NCBI GenBank assembly: GCA_015488295.1
Contig: WFOC01000025.1
Location: 1 to 40,545, forward strand
Direction of reading: 5' to 3'
From: Gammaproteobacteria bacterium
GTDB lineage: Bacteria > Pseudomonadota > Gammaproteobacteria > SZUA-229
DNA length: 40,545 nucleotides
Shown here: positions 1-8,356 of the stretch, one piece after another
Layout: every line of letters starts with the position of its first letter
Position numbering within the stretch: position 1 is the stretch's first letter
Translations under genes and position numbers: made by a program
The notes under the pieces: generated by a model
Told to the model about the DNA's origin: nothing
Seen by the model: the letters and a program-made list of their open reading frames with translations, nothing else
Database searches by the model: none

Positions 1-1516
<1,516 letters not shown>

Positions 1517-1553
1517 TTAGCAGTGATCTGCACCTGTGATGCAGCGGTGGCGC

Positions 1554-1559
1554 ATTATA
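1554..1559 (-). promoter_or_regulatory. -10 box of the putative icd promoter
   Basis: Reads TATAAT on the minus strand, about 62 bases before the icd start codon, in the gap between dsbB and icd. The -35 is poor (TTCAGC with a short spacer), so either an activator helps or this is an extended-type promoter. Inference from consensus only. Confidence 0.45.
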
Positions 1560-1596
1560 TCAGAATGTGTCCGGGCTGAAATCTGCTCGTGCCGAC

Positions 1597-2160
1597 TTAT
1601 TCTGCAGATCTTAGACGTGCAAGGCTGGCGATAAAAACGAACAGGCTGAACAGCAGGAACAACACCGACAGCACCATGAGTGCCTCCGCCATGGTGATGC
1701 CAAAAATAACTTCCGGCGTGTAACCGCAGGAGGTCTCAACCCGGTACAGCCAGGGCAGCCATTCTTCAATGGCAAACCAGCTGGGTAGACCTAGGCTGAA
1801 GCCACAGTCGGCAAACACAAAACCACGCTCCGTTCCCAGCAACATGTAGGAACGTTCACTCAGGCCGGCAAAAACAAGCACCGCCGAAAGGTGGGTAACG
1901 ATGCTCATCACCCTGTTATGGCGAAAGAGTAAACCGGCTATCGAGACAAAAATCAGCAGGGAAATCAGCAATCGCACCTGTATGCACATCAGGCACGGTT
2001 GCTCGTCACGAACAAATTGAAAAAACAGCGCGGCCGCCAGCAGGGAAAGGCTGCCGACGATATACAGTAGCCAGTAGCCACGGCTGGCAGAAAGATTTTT
2101 TATTTGCTTAAAGAGATTCATGAGCGCCATTCTAATATAGCTCATTCCTTCTGAGAACAT
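1597..2160 (-). CDS. dsbB: Disulfide bond formation protein DsbB-like
   Basis: Inner-membrane quinone reductase that reoxidises periplasmic DsbA. About 187 residues with four predicted hydrophobic segments. The first periplasmic loop carries the CxxC pair (EQPCLMCIQVR) and the second loop carries the other redox pair (ADCGFSLGLPSW and VETSCGY), so both disulfide centres are present. The second loop also has the Trp/Pro-rich stretch usual in the family. The start is uncertain: ATGs at 2160, 2145, 2130 and 2121 are in frame and none has a convincing Shine-Dalgarno; the last (MNLFKQIKNL) gives the most typical N-terminus. No dsbA is nearby. Confidence 0.88.
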   Translation of the reverse strand: MFSEGMSYIRMALMNLFKQIKNLSASRGYWLLYIVGSLSLLAAALFFQFVRDEQPCLMCIQVRLLISLLIFVSIAGLLFRHNRVMSIVTHLSAVLVFAGLSERSYMLLGTERGFVFADCGFSLGLPSWFAIEEWLPWLYRVETSCGYTPEVIFGITMAEALMVLSVLFLLFSLFVFIASLARLRSAE

Positions 2161-2194
2161 CCGTTATTATCAGGAATGCGACTGTAGCGAATAA

Positions 2195-2259
2195 CAGCGC
2201 CATGTGCCGGCTCAGGAAATGACTTCCTGACCGGGTTCAACTCAAGGCATCAGCGCCTG
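2195..2259. other. Strong stem-loop between the small Arg-rich gene and dsbB, possible structured RNA
   Basis: Inner stem TCAGGAA / TTCCTGA (2212-2218 with 2224-2230, 5-base loop) is stacked on GG/CC and GTGCC/GGCAT (2204-2208 with 2246-2250, one wobble). This is followed outward by GCGC/GCGC and a final CA/TG, with an asymmetric internal loop at 2233-2245. An outer GTAGC (2184-2188) can also pair with GCTAC (2283-2287). There is no T-tract, so it is not a plain terminator. It fills the gap between two minus-strand genes and could be a leader of dsbB, a small RNA or a REP-like palindrome. Strand unknown. Confidence 0.35.
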
Positions 2260-2283
2260 CGGGCAACCAAAGCGCAGCAAGTG

Positions 2284-2481
2284 CTACTCATTAGTAAACA
2301 GGTCTCTAAACCCCATATCCGTGCTGCGCCGCGCATAACCGGATCGCCGGTCACCGCCTTTTTCATCAAAACGCACCATGGCTCTTCTGCCCGGGCTTAC
2401 ACGTCTATCCATGACCATTCTACGATCCTGAAGCTTGCTTCTGCCAGATTCGGCTTTTGCTTCTAAATCTACCGTACTCAT
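2284..2481 (-). CDS. Small basic protein with DRR/RR motifs, unknown function
   Basis: 65 residues, arginine-rich, with recurrent DRR/RR elements (LQDRRMVMDRRVSPGRR, GGDRRSGYARRSTD) and an acidic/aromatic tail. No signal peptide or membrane segment, so probably cytoplasmic. The start is well supported by a near-ideal Shine-Dalgarno (GAGGTGAT five bases before ATG). It lies upstream of dsbB on the same strand, separated by a structured 120-base gap. I do not recognise a characterised family; the spacing of the RR pairs suggests nucleic-acid or phosphate binding, which is inference only. Confidence 0.7.
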   Translation of the reverse strand: MSTVDLEAKAESGRSKLQDRRMVMDRRVSPGRRAMVRFDEKGGDRRSGYARRSTDMGFRDLFTNE

Positions 2482-2584
2482 GGATCACCTCTATATTAAA
2501 AGTCAGGTTTTACTAATTGTATCAACATCTTGGGCAATGAAAACATCTCGAAGTTCAGATTGCCAAAAATTGAGCGCAAAAGGC

Positions 2585-3901
2585 TTAAAACAGCGCATTT
2601 AGCCCCAGACTGTACACCGTGCGCCTGTATGCAAAAATATCCTTGGTTGAGTGGTTGCTGGTGTAGTCCACTTTTGCTCTCAATTTAAGTTTTTTGGTAA
2701 AACGATAATCAGCATACAGCGCTGCGCGATAACGGTCGTCCTGGCGATCCTGGCTGGCGGTGACGGGATAATCACTGGCGCGGTATGACAGGTCGCCGGT
2801 CAACTGCCACTGCCGGCTCAGGGTGCGAGCATATCTGCCGCGCAGGGTGTGCCGTGTTGGCGAATAACTGTAAACACCGGCGTTCACCCCGGTCAGAACA
2901 GTCAGGTCGTTACGATTATTCAGCTCAAGCTCGTAATAAATTCGCGCCCTGTCCTGCTTGCGATACAGACGGTATTCGGCACGAAACTTCTGCCGCCAGC
3001 CTTCCAGGTAATCAAAAATTTCTTTATCACTTTTAATGTCTTCGTAACTATAACGAAAATAAAGCCGCTCATTTCTGGATAATGAATGTTTTGCCTGGGT
3101 AGCCAGCCGGGCGATTGTCTGATAATCGTCGCTGGCATAAAGAATCTTATCCACATCCAGCATGTAATATGTCTGCCAGTTCCGGCTTATCTGCAGGTTT
3201 TTCTTGATACCGATGCCGTAGTCATACTCATCGTAAATATTTTCATTCAGATAATTGATGTCATAAAAAAACACTTCACCCAGCCAGCCATTCTTTCTGT
3301 CACCGGAAAACAGGTAATCGGCCGTTGCGATCACTTCAGTAAAGTTATCCGATCTTCCCCGGGTAATACCCAGTGGTGCAAAGTTAACGTTATCGTCATA
3401 ACCCAGCCTGCCGCTGATATAGCTGGTCCACTTTTTATTGACCCAGCGAGTTTTTTTCGAGGCACTGCGGGGGCGTTCTGTTTTCAGATTACTTTCTGCC
3501 AGTGCCACCAGTTTTTTGTCTGTACTGTTTTTTGCAACAAGGCTAAACCACTTTCTGGCGGTTTTTTTATCGTTCATTTTCAGTGCTGTCAGGCCAAGAT
3601 TATATTCGGCCAGGCTCTGCATACTTTCGTATTCACGCACTTTTTCAAAATATGTTTGCGCCTTGTCGTACTCACCCAGCTTGTAATAACTGCTGGCCAG
3701 GTTGTAATAAAGTGCCGGTGATTTTATGCCCAGTGCTTCTGCTTTCCTGAAGGATTTTACCGCAGCGGCATAATCCCCCTGATTAAAATAACTGGCACCG
3801 CTGTTAAAAAATTCCGATGATGAGGCGGCAATAAGCGAAGAAGAAAAAGCTGTCAGAACAATCAGGGCAACAAATAACAGCTTATTTTTTTTTGAATTCA
3901 T
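2585..3901 (-). CDS. TPR-containing outer-membrane beta-barrel protein
   Basis: 438 residues from the ATG at 3901, chosen over the upstream frame-start because AGGA lies seven bases before it and it begins a clean signal peptide (MNSKKNKLLFVALIVLTAFS, cleavage near IAA/SSS). Residues about 30-140 are tetratricopeptide repeats (YFNQGDYAAAVKSFRKAEAL, YYKLGEYDKAQTYFEKV). Residues about 160-438 are alternating amphipathic strands ending in Phe, as in outer-membrane barrels. The motif GYDDNVNFAP recurs almost unchanged in the protein at 12782-14110 (GYDSNVNSAP), so the two are paralogues. It resembles the periplasmic-TPR plus barrel architecture of Slam-like/DUF560 proteins. A candidate ECF promoter lies directly upstream, linking it to the sigma operon. 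Substrate unknown. Confidence 0.8.
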   Translation of the reverse strand: MNSKKNKLLFVALIVLTAFSSSLIAASSSEFFNSGASYFNQGDYAAAVKSFRKAEALGIKSPALYYNLASSYYKLGEYDKAQTYFEKVREYESMQSLAEYNLGLTALKMNDKKTARKWFSLVAKNSTDKKLVALAESNLKTERPRSASKKTRWVNKKWTSYISGRLGYDDNVNFAPLGITRGRSDNFTEVIATADYLFSGDRKNGWLGEVFFYDINYLNENIYDEYDYGIGIKKNLQISRNWQTYYMLDVDKILYASDDYQTIARLATQAKHSLSRNERLYFRYSYEDIKSDKEIFDYLEGWRQKFRAEYRLYRKQDRARIYYELELNNRNDLTVLTGVNAGVYSYSPTRHTLRGRYARTLSRQWQLTGDLSYRASDYPVTASQDRQDDRYRAALYADYRFTKKLKLRAKVDYTSNHSTKDIFAYRRTVYSLGLNALF

Positions 3902-3927
3902 TTTATATTCCTGTAATACACTCTTAA

Positions 3928-3953
3928 CACGCAAAAACCTCTCCCTTGTATCC
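3928..3953 (-). promoter_or_regulatory. Candidate ECF-sigma promoter of the barrel gene
   Basis: On the minus strand GGATAC (3953-3948), 16 bases, then CGTG (3931-3928). The sigma operon start region has GGAACC, 16 bases, CGTG. Same -10 core and spacing, about 20-base leader to the ATG at 3901. The -35 sits in the loop of the terminator hairpin at 3933-3969. Inference from consensus of ECF promoters and the internal match. Confidence 0.45.
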
Positions 3954-3969
3954 AGAGGAAGAGGTTTTT
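3933..3969. terminator. Bidirectional intrinsic terminator after the sigma/anti-sigma operon
   Basis: AAAAACCTCT (3933-3942) pairs perfectly with AGAGGTTTTT (3960-3969), giving a 10-bp stem with A and T tracts on either side. It separates the Asp-rich protein gene from the barrel gene, so the latter needs its own promoter or read-through. Confidence 0.75.
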
Positions 3970-4032
3970 CAGTATTGAATTAATTCGCTAATTCAAGCCT
4001 GGAAAGCACAATATTTCATACGGCTGTACTCA

Positions 4033-4728
4033 TTATGTCGGGTCATCATCGTCTCCGGAATCATTGCCATCCTGATCGGGTAAATCAAGCTCTGGCTGAT
4101 CATCATCACTGTGATCATCATCGATACCGTCATGTTCGACTTCATCACGGTCGATGCCTTCATGTTCTACATCTTTACGATCATCCCGCTCGCCATCTAT
4201 GTCACGCTCGTGATCATCTTCCCGATCCATGTCGCGTTCATTGTCGTCTTCACGGTCCATATCACGCTCGTTATCATCTTCCCGGTCGTTATCTTCTCTG
4301 TCGTTATCGTCATCTTCCCGGTCATTATCGTCCCGGTCATCGTCTTCCCGATCATCATCTTCACGGTCATCGTCTTCACGGTCATCGTCTTCACGGTCGC
4401 CATCTTCTCTGTCACTGTCTTCCCGATCACTGTCATGATCATCCCGGGATTCTTTATCTTTATCACTTTCGCCGTCTCTGTCCTTATCTTTGTCTTTGTC
4501 CTTGTCTTTATCTTTGTCATCGCTGTGATCATCCTTCGATTTATCCGCGTCATGATCGCTGCCATGTTTTTCTTTTCTTTCAGGAAGTTCGATATGGCTG
4601 GTAATAGCATCTGCAGCGTATTCATTCATTTCCATCATGCGAATGGTGACATCATCAGGCGAAGCAATAACCCCTGGCGGCAGTGCCATGCCGAGCGAAA
4701 TTAAGATTGCCTTGCTTAAGTGTTTCAT
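4033..4728 (-). CDS. Secreted, extremely acidic DRED-repeat protein
   Basis: 231 residues from the ATG at 4728, chosen because GGGGA lies eight bases upstream and it begins a signal peptide (MKHLSKAILISLGMALPPGV). The mature chain is almost entirely charged: a KD-repeat stretch, then about 11 DRED units (DDRED, NDRED, MDRED) with three NERD/HERD variants, and an Asp-rich tail. It should be intrinsically disordered and strongly anionic; divalent-cation binding in the periplasm or outside the cell is plausible but not shown. It is the last gene of the sigma/anti-sigma operon, with an upstream start overlapping the anti-sigma stop (TGATG at 4746). No homologue of known function recognised. The underlying DNA is repetitive and prone to length change. 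Confidence 0.72.
   Translation of the reverse strand: MKHLSKAILISLGMALPPGVIASPDDVTIRMMEMNEYAADAITSHIELPERKEKHGSDHDADKSKDDHSDDKDKDKDKDKDKDRDGESDKDKESRDDHDSDREDSDREDGDREDDDREDDDREDDDREDDDRDDNDREDDDNDREDNDREDDNERDMDREDDNERDMDREDDHERDIDGERDDRKDVEHEGIDRDEVEHDGIDDDHSDDDQPELDLPDQDGNDSGDDDDPT
4201..4434 (-). repeat. In-frame tandem repeat encoding DRED units
   Basis: Imperfect 15-base units (codons for D-R-E-D-x) fill this stretch. The opposite strand reads as repeated tcttcacggtcatcg-like units, which create long spurious open frames there. Confidence 0.8.
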
Positions 4729-4745
4729 GATTCTGTTCCCCAGCA

Positions 4746-5435
4746 TCAAGCTGATTTTAACGTATTAATCTGGTAAAGAAGTGCGCCATCACTGGCGGTT
4801 TTTAATACAACGCGAAACTGCTGTGTTTTATCGCCATAATTTAACTGAGCCAGTAACTCGCCCTGACCGTCGCCAATAGCAATGACTGGCAGCGCAAGAA
4901 TGTTTTGTCCTTTGTTTAAATTTGTCTGCCAGACCAGTTGCTTCTCTCCGGCATAACCTTCAAGTTCGACATTTTCAGGCAGTTCGAGTGTCAGTGTAAC
5001 TTCTGCCAGATCGGACGGTGCTTCAAAGACCAGTTTGACTGTGCGCGCCTGGTGCATTGCCAGCGTAACCGTCTGCGATCCGGACTGCGGATTTTGCTCA
5101 TCAAGCTGCGGAGAATACACCGTGCTGGTAAACCACAGCGCCAGACTGGCAACCATCGCGGTACCAAAGCCGGCGACAAAGCGTTTGTCAAAACGGCTGC
5201 CGCTGTGTGTGCCGTAATGGCTACGCACTTGAGCAAACACCTTTTTTTCAAAATCCGGCGATGTCTGCTCAACAGGTAATGAACGCAGTGCCTGACGAAT
5301 GACCCGGCGAGCATCTATTTCATGCTGACAGGAGTCACATTGCTGCAAATGAGATTCGACCGCTTTCTGTTCGCCCAGCGACATAGCATCATCAAGATAA
5401 TCGTCTAAATTTTTTTGTATGTCTGTGCATTTCAT
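4746..5435 (-). CDS. Anti-sigma factor with zinc-finger (zf-HC2) domain
   Basis: About 229 residues. The N-terminus has the anti-sigma zinc motif HLQQCDSC (HxxxCxxC) after an amphipathic helix (LDDYLDDAMSLGEQKAVESH), which in the family binds the cognate ECF sigma. A single membrane segment (AGFGTAMVASLALWFTSTVY) follows near residue 95, then a periplasmic beta-rich domain (EVTLTLELPENVELEGYAGE) that presumably senses the signal. Start: two adjacent ATGs (5438, 5435) follow AGGTG; the stop of the sigma gene is 10-13 bases upstream, so the pair is translationally close. It should hold the sigma factor at the membrane until an envelope cue. Confidence 0.85.
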   Translation of the reverse strand: MKCTDIQKNLDDYLDDAMSLGEQKAVESHLQQCDSCQHEIDARRVIRQALRSLPVEQTSPDFEKKVFAQVRSHYGTHSGSRFDKRFVAGFGTAMVASLALWFTSTVYSPQLDEQNPQSGSQTVTLAMHQARTVKLVFEAPSDLAEVTLTLELPENVELEGYAGEKQLVWQTNLNKGQNILALPVIAIGDGQGELLAQLNYGDKTQQFRVVLKTASDGALLYQINTLKSA

Positions 5436-5447
5436 CATTATCACCTG

Positions 5448-6023
5448 TTACTCATTAACACGCCTGGCCGCATCAAAAGGTTCCATATTGCTCAATAATT
5501 CACGTAAACGGGTACGCGCACGATTGAGGCGTGATTTCAATGTACCGATGGAAACATCGTGCATGGTATGGATCTCGTTCAGTGTGTAACCTTCAACATC
5601 GTGCAGAATCATCAGCGCCCGCTGGTCTTCATTGAGCTGGTTCAGGGCATCCTGCAAACGGCTCTGCAATAAGGCATTTTCGGTGTTGCCTGCCGGATCC
5701 GGGGTTTCGTCGTAGTGTTCATCCAGTTCGCTCTCATCGTCAGTGACCAGATGCAGCGGTGAACGTTGCCTGCTGCGTAACCGGTCAACAAAATGACGGT
5801 ATAAAACACGCGCCAGCCAGGGGCTTAATTTTTCGATTTTCTGCATTTCCTGCAGGCGCGGGTAGAGTTTGACAACAACATCCTGCACCAGGTCTTCTGC
5901 ATCGGCACGCTGCCCGGTAAAACGGTAGGCAAGCTTGTAAAGCTGTTGCAGATGCGGCTGCAACAGGGCTTCAAACTGCTCATGTTCCGATTTCCCTGAT
6001 GACCAGAGTTTTATTATTGCCAT
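5448..6023 (-). CDS. ECF-family RNA polymerase sigma factor (RpoE-like)
   Basis: 191 residues with region 2 (LYKLAYRFTGQRADAEDLVQ, then DVVVKLYPRL) near residues 28-55 and region 4 (LNEDQRALMILHDVEGYTLN, then SIGTLKSRLNRARTRLREL) near 130-178, separated by an acidic linker. This is the usual ECF layout without region 3. It heads a three-gene operon with its anti-sigma factor and the Asp-rich secreted protein. No Shine-Dalgarno precedes the ATG; a candidate ECF promoter at 6032-6057 would start transcription almost at the start codon, suggesting autoregulation and a nearly leaderless message. The ECF group cannot be assigned from sequence alone. Confidence 0.9.
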   Translation of the reverse strand: MAIIKLWSSGKSEHEQFEALLQPHLQQLYKLAYRFTGQRADAEDLVQDVVVKLYPRLQEMQKIEKLSPWLARVLYRHFVDRLRSRQRSPLHLVTDDESELDEHYDETPDPAGNTENALLQSRLQDALNQLNEDQRALMILHDVEGYTLNEIHTMHDVSIGTLKSRLNRARTRLRELLSNMEPFDAARRVNE

Positions 6024-6031
6024 AGTGGGTA

Positions 6032-6057
6032 CACGTCAAAAACGTCAAAATGGTTCC
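6032..6057 (-). promoter_or_regulatory. Candidate autoregulated ECF promoter of the sigma operon
   Basis: Minus strand GGAACC (6057-6052), 16 bases, CGTG (6035-6032), the usual ECF AAC-type -35 and CGT-type -10. Two TGACGT direct repeats lie in the spacer. The predicted start is within a few bases of the ATG at 6023. Confidence 0.5.
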
Positions 6058-6108
6058 ATTAAACTGAAAAAATATCTACCCGTGCAAACCGGCAAATCCC
6101 CCGCCCCC

Positions 6109-6137
6109 AAAAAACCGGGCTCAGCACGCTGAACCGG
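6109..6137 (-). terminator. Intrinsic terminator upstream of the sigma operon
   Basis: On the minus strand CCGG-TCAG loop CTGA-CCGG followed by six T. It insulates the sigma operon from transcription arriving from the BamC-like gene side. A perfect palindrome GGCTTATAAGCC (6136-6147) abuts it. Confidence 0.6.
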
Positions 6138-6321
6138 CTTATAAGCCATTGTTTTCATTCTAATTTAACACAGCCGCTGTATCCAGTGTTTAAAACTGCT
6201 TATGACCAGATATGGCTCAGGTTATACTTTTCCAGTGATGAAGCGAATAATTATTATCTGTAAACACATCATTTACGCCTTAAAACGTCTATTTCCAGTC
6301 AGAAACACAGGGAAAACCATC

Positions 6322-6876
6322 ATGCCATTGTCTCTATCAAAACACTTTCGCTGCCCGCTGTTGAGCAGTTTGTGCCTGCTCGCACTCACCGGCTGCGGTT
6401 ACCAGCGCCCCGATGGCCAGTGGATACCGCTGGATGCATCCAGCATTCAGCTCGCTGCAGTACAGCTCGATACAGAAGCCATCGACCCGAACGATGCTGC
6501 AATATGTGAAGAAGCGCGCAATGAAATTTATCACCAGCTGCTCAAAAAGCTGCCCAAAAAAATCGCCCCGCTGACGCTGGCAACAGAGGAAGCTTCAACA
6601 GGAAAAAGTGCAGATACGGCGGCTTTGGAAATCAGAATCACAGGATGTGACATCGATGTTGATCAGAGCGGCGGGAGGTTCAGCTATTACCTGACTTTAC
6701 CGGTTAAAGTTAAACTCACACTGAATGAAAAAAACCTGCTGAACCATGAAATGGATACCTGTGAGCAGGTATCCGTCAGTATGCCTGCGCCTGAATTCGA
6801 ATTCACTTTTGCCGAGCCGGTAGCGCGTACCTTACTGCTGTTTGATGGTAAGCGTCTGTGGCTTCCGGCTAACTGA
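6322..6876 (+). CDS. Putative lipoprotein, unknown function
   Basis: 184 residues from the ATG at 6322, preferred over the longer frame from 6202 because AGGGAAA lies eight bases upstream and it opens a lipoprotein signal peptide (PLLSSLCLLALTGC) with Cys20 as the lipidation site. The mature part has mixed alpha/beta character, contains EARNEIYHQLLKKLPKKI and TAALEIRITGCDIDVDQSGG, and ends in FDGKRLWLPAN. It may be an outer-membrane lipoprotein with a DUF4410/DUF3313-like fold, which is only a guess. Convergent with the BamC-like gene, seven bases between stops. The 250 bases upstream hold no other gene. Confidence 0.72.
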   Translation: MPLSLSKHFRCPLLSSLCLLALTGCGYQRPDGQWIPLDASSIQLAAVQLDTEAIDPNDAAICEEARNEIYHQLLKKLPKKIAPLTLATEEASTGKSADTAALEIRITGCDIDVDQSGGRFSYYLTLPVKVKLTLNEKNLLNHEMDTCEQVSVSMPAPEFEFTFAEPVARTLLLFDGKRLWLPAN

Positions 6877-6883
6877 AAGCTGC

Positions 6884-7822
6884 TTATTTTGACTGAAGTT
6901 TTTTAGCAATGGTCTGGCTGAACTGGCTCAGGCCAAAGCCTTTGTCTGAATTATCCGGCGCGCTGCTCACACTGATAATAACGCGGGCATTTTTCTCACT
7001 CAGGTCAAACTCATAGGCCAGCTTTTCCTGCTGGTTCGTCGCTGAAGCACTCTGTATATAATCACCAAAACCCGTTTCTTCCAGATCACTGCTGTCATCA
7101 ATGTCCCAGCCGGCATTTTCATCTATCAGTTCGGGGGGTTTGCTAAATATGGCGATCAGCCTGTGCGCTGATTCAGTCACCACTTCAGCATCCATGCGGT
7201 CCAGTACTCTGATCAGCTTGTTGCGAACAAAATCCAGCGATCCGGGTATGTCGATGTCATAACGGTCAGCAGTGATGCGTTCGGCCTTCAGCTCAGCCAC
7301 GGTAAAGGCTGAAACCATCTGGTCAGCCTGCTCGGCACTGGCACCGCTGTATAGTGCCAGGCGCGATAACATTTCTATTTCCAGCTGCGGGCTGGCGGGA
7401 AGATAACCGGTGTACACTGCTTCTTCGTCTATCATGATTCCGTAAGCACTGTGGTTGATGAAAACGCGCGTGCCCTGACCATCCGGCAGACGCTCAACAC
7501 GCAGGCGAAAGCGCTCTCTGCGTTCAGGTGCCTGATCACTCAAAAGAATCGAAAGCAAACGCTCCGTTGGCAGATCCTTGCTCCAGTCGGTCTCCATATA
7601 ACCCAGCAAGGGCTCTTCTTTTTTCAGCGTGATGCCTTCATTTGACCAGAAGTTTTTCAACATCGGCCACAAGGCTCCTGCATCTTTATCAAACTGCAGC
7701 CAGTACAATGAACCTTCAGAGCGCAGAGTAACACCGTCAACAGCAGGGGCTACTTTCGACTCGGCATTTAACGCCGTGCTGCCAATCATCAATGCTAAAA
7801 ATAATATCGCTGTCTTGTACAT
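6884..7822 (-). CDS. BamC/NlpB-domain protein
   Basis: 312 residues. Residues about 38-90 carry the NlpB/BamC signature (LYWLQFDKDAGALWPMLKNF, then GYMETDW), and a second helix-grip-like domain follows near 190-300. In the family this is an accessory lipoprotein of the BAM outer-membrane protein insertion complex. Oddly the signal peptide (MYKTAILFLALMIGSTALNA) has no lipobox cysteine and the chain lacks the long unstructured N-terminus of E. coli BamC, so it is predicted to be soluble in the periplasm. It is not next to dapA, the usual neighbour. AGGA precedes the ATG by about seven bases. It may be the only BamC of this organism or a divergent paralogue. Confidence 0.78.
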   Translation of the reverse strand: MYKTAILFLALMIGSTALNAESKVAPAVDGVTLRSEGSLYWLQFDKDAGALWPMLKNFWSNEGITLKKEEPLLGYMETDWSKDLPTERLLSILLSDQAPERRERFRLRVERLPDGQGTRVFINHSAYGIMIDEEAVYTGYLPASPQLEIEMLSRLALYSGASAEQADQMVSAFTVAELKAERITADRYDIDIPGSLDFVRNKLIRVLDRMDAEVVTESAHRLIAIFSKPPELIDENAGWDIDDSSDLEETGFGDYIQSASATNQQEKLAYEFDLSEKNARVIISVSSAPDNSDKGFGLSQFSQTIAKKLQSK

Positions 7823-7984
7823 AAGCTGTCCTGCCTGATCGGCACGTTGGGATGCAGGGTGATTTTACACAATTGAGACTGCCTGATGATATAAATATCC
7901 GCAGAATACCCCCCGTCTCGCGAAAAGCACAGTATGCTGCAAGCATCTGAAAGCCATCCGAAAAGAGTCATTATCCCCGGCACA

Positions 7985-8012
7985 TTGTTACTGAATCATT
8001 ACGAAATATAAT
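7985..8012 (+). promoter_or_regulatory. Sigma70-type promoter of the TIGR02647-family gene
   Basis: TTGTTA (7985-7990), 16-base spacer, TATAAT (8007-8012). About 48 bases of leader to the ATG at 8068. Confidence 0.55.
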
Positions 8013-8067
8013 GTAATATCAAGACTCACGCTAGCTAACACAGCAACGGCTGCACAAAGGTATTCTC

Positions 8068-8322
8068 ATGCGCTACACACAAAACCAGATAGCAGAAATC
8101 GATATTCTGATTCGCTACAACCTGCAAACCACCCAGCAAGGCATCAAAGTCCACTCCAGCGCGAACATCGAACAGGTGCAGGCCGTCGAGCGTTTATTTG
8201 ATAAAGGGCTGGTGACAGCAATTGATGGCGGTTATCTCACCGACCTGGGCAGAACAGCCGCCGAACACGCACAGGCATTATGTCTGATTCTGGCTCCACA
8301 TAATCAGAGCATTGCCAGCTAA
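8068..8322 (+). CDS. TIGR02647 family small protein
   Basis: 84 residues matching the recalled TIGR02647 pattern: helical N-terminus (IAEIDILIRYNLQTTQQGIK), QAVERLFDKGLVTAIDGGYL, TDLGRTAAEHAQAL. The conserved GLVTxxDGGYLTDLG stretch looks like the wing of a winged-helix fold, so DNA binding has been suggested for the family, but the function is unknown. AAAGG eight bases before the ATG and a good promoter upstream support the start. It is transcribed alone and convergent with the phosphoesterase gene. Confidence 0.82.
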   Translation: MRYTQNQIAEIDILIRYNLQTTQQGIKVHSSANIEQVQAVERLFDKGLVTAIDGGYLTDLGRTAAEHAQALCLILAPHNQSIAS

Positions 8323-8356
8323 AAAAACCGGCAAAGACCGCACGGGCTATTTGCCG
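8321..8356 (-). terminator. Terminator of the phosphoesterase gene
   Basis: CGGCAAA/TTTGCCG stem (8329-8335 with 8350-8356) followed on the minus strand by seven T (8327-8321). It overlaps the last codons of the phosphoesterase gene. Confidence 0.6.

Noticed and set aside
2160-2290. 6S RNA or SRP RNA in the gap above dsbB
   Set aside because: Fragments such as GGGTTCAA recall 6S RNA, but the length, the closing stem and the conserved bubble are missing, and the SRP apical motif is absent.
3086-3721. 211-codon plus-strand frame opposite the barrel gene
   Set aside because: Antisense shadow of a well-supported coding region with signal peptide, TPRs and barrel.
4201-4434. CRISPR-like periodic repeat
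   Set aside because: The repeat is in frame, imperfect, without unique spacers, and encodes protein.
4035-4704. Long plus-strand open frames (His/Leu-rich, Ile/Val-rich and Ser/Arg-rich) opposite the DRED gene
   Set aside because: They are antisense readings of the low-complexity Asp/Arg/Glu codon repeat; no start signals.
6202-6321. 40-residue N-terminal extension of the lipoprotein at 6322
   Set aside because: The downstream ATG has a ribosome site and begins the lipoprotein signal peptide; the extension would bury it.
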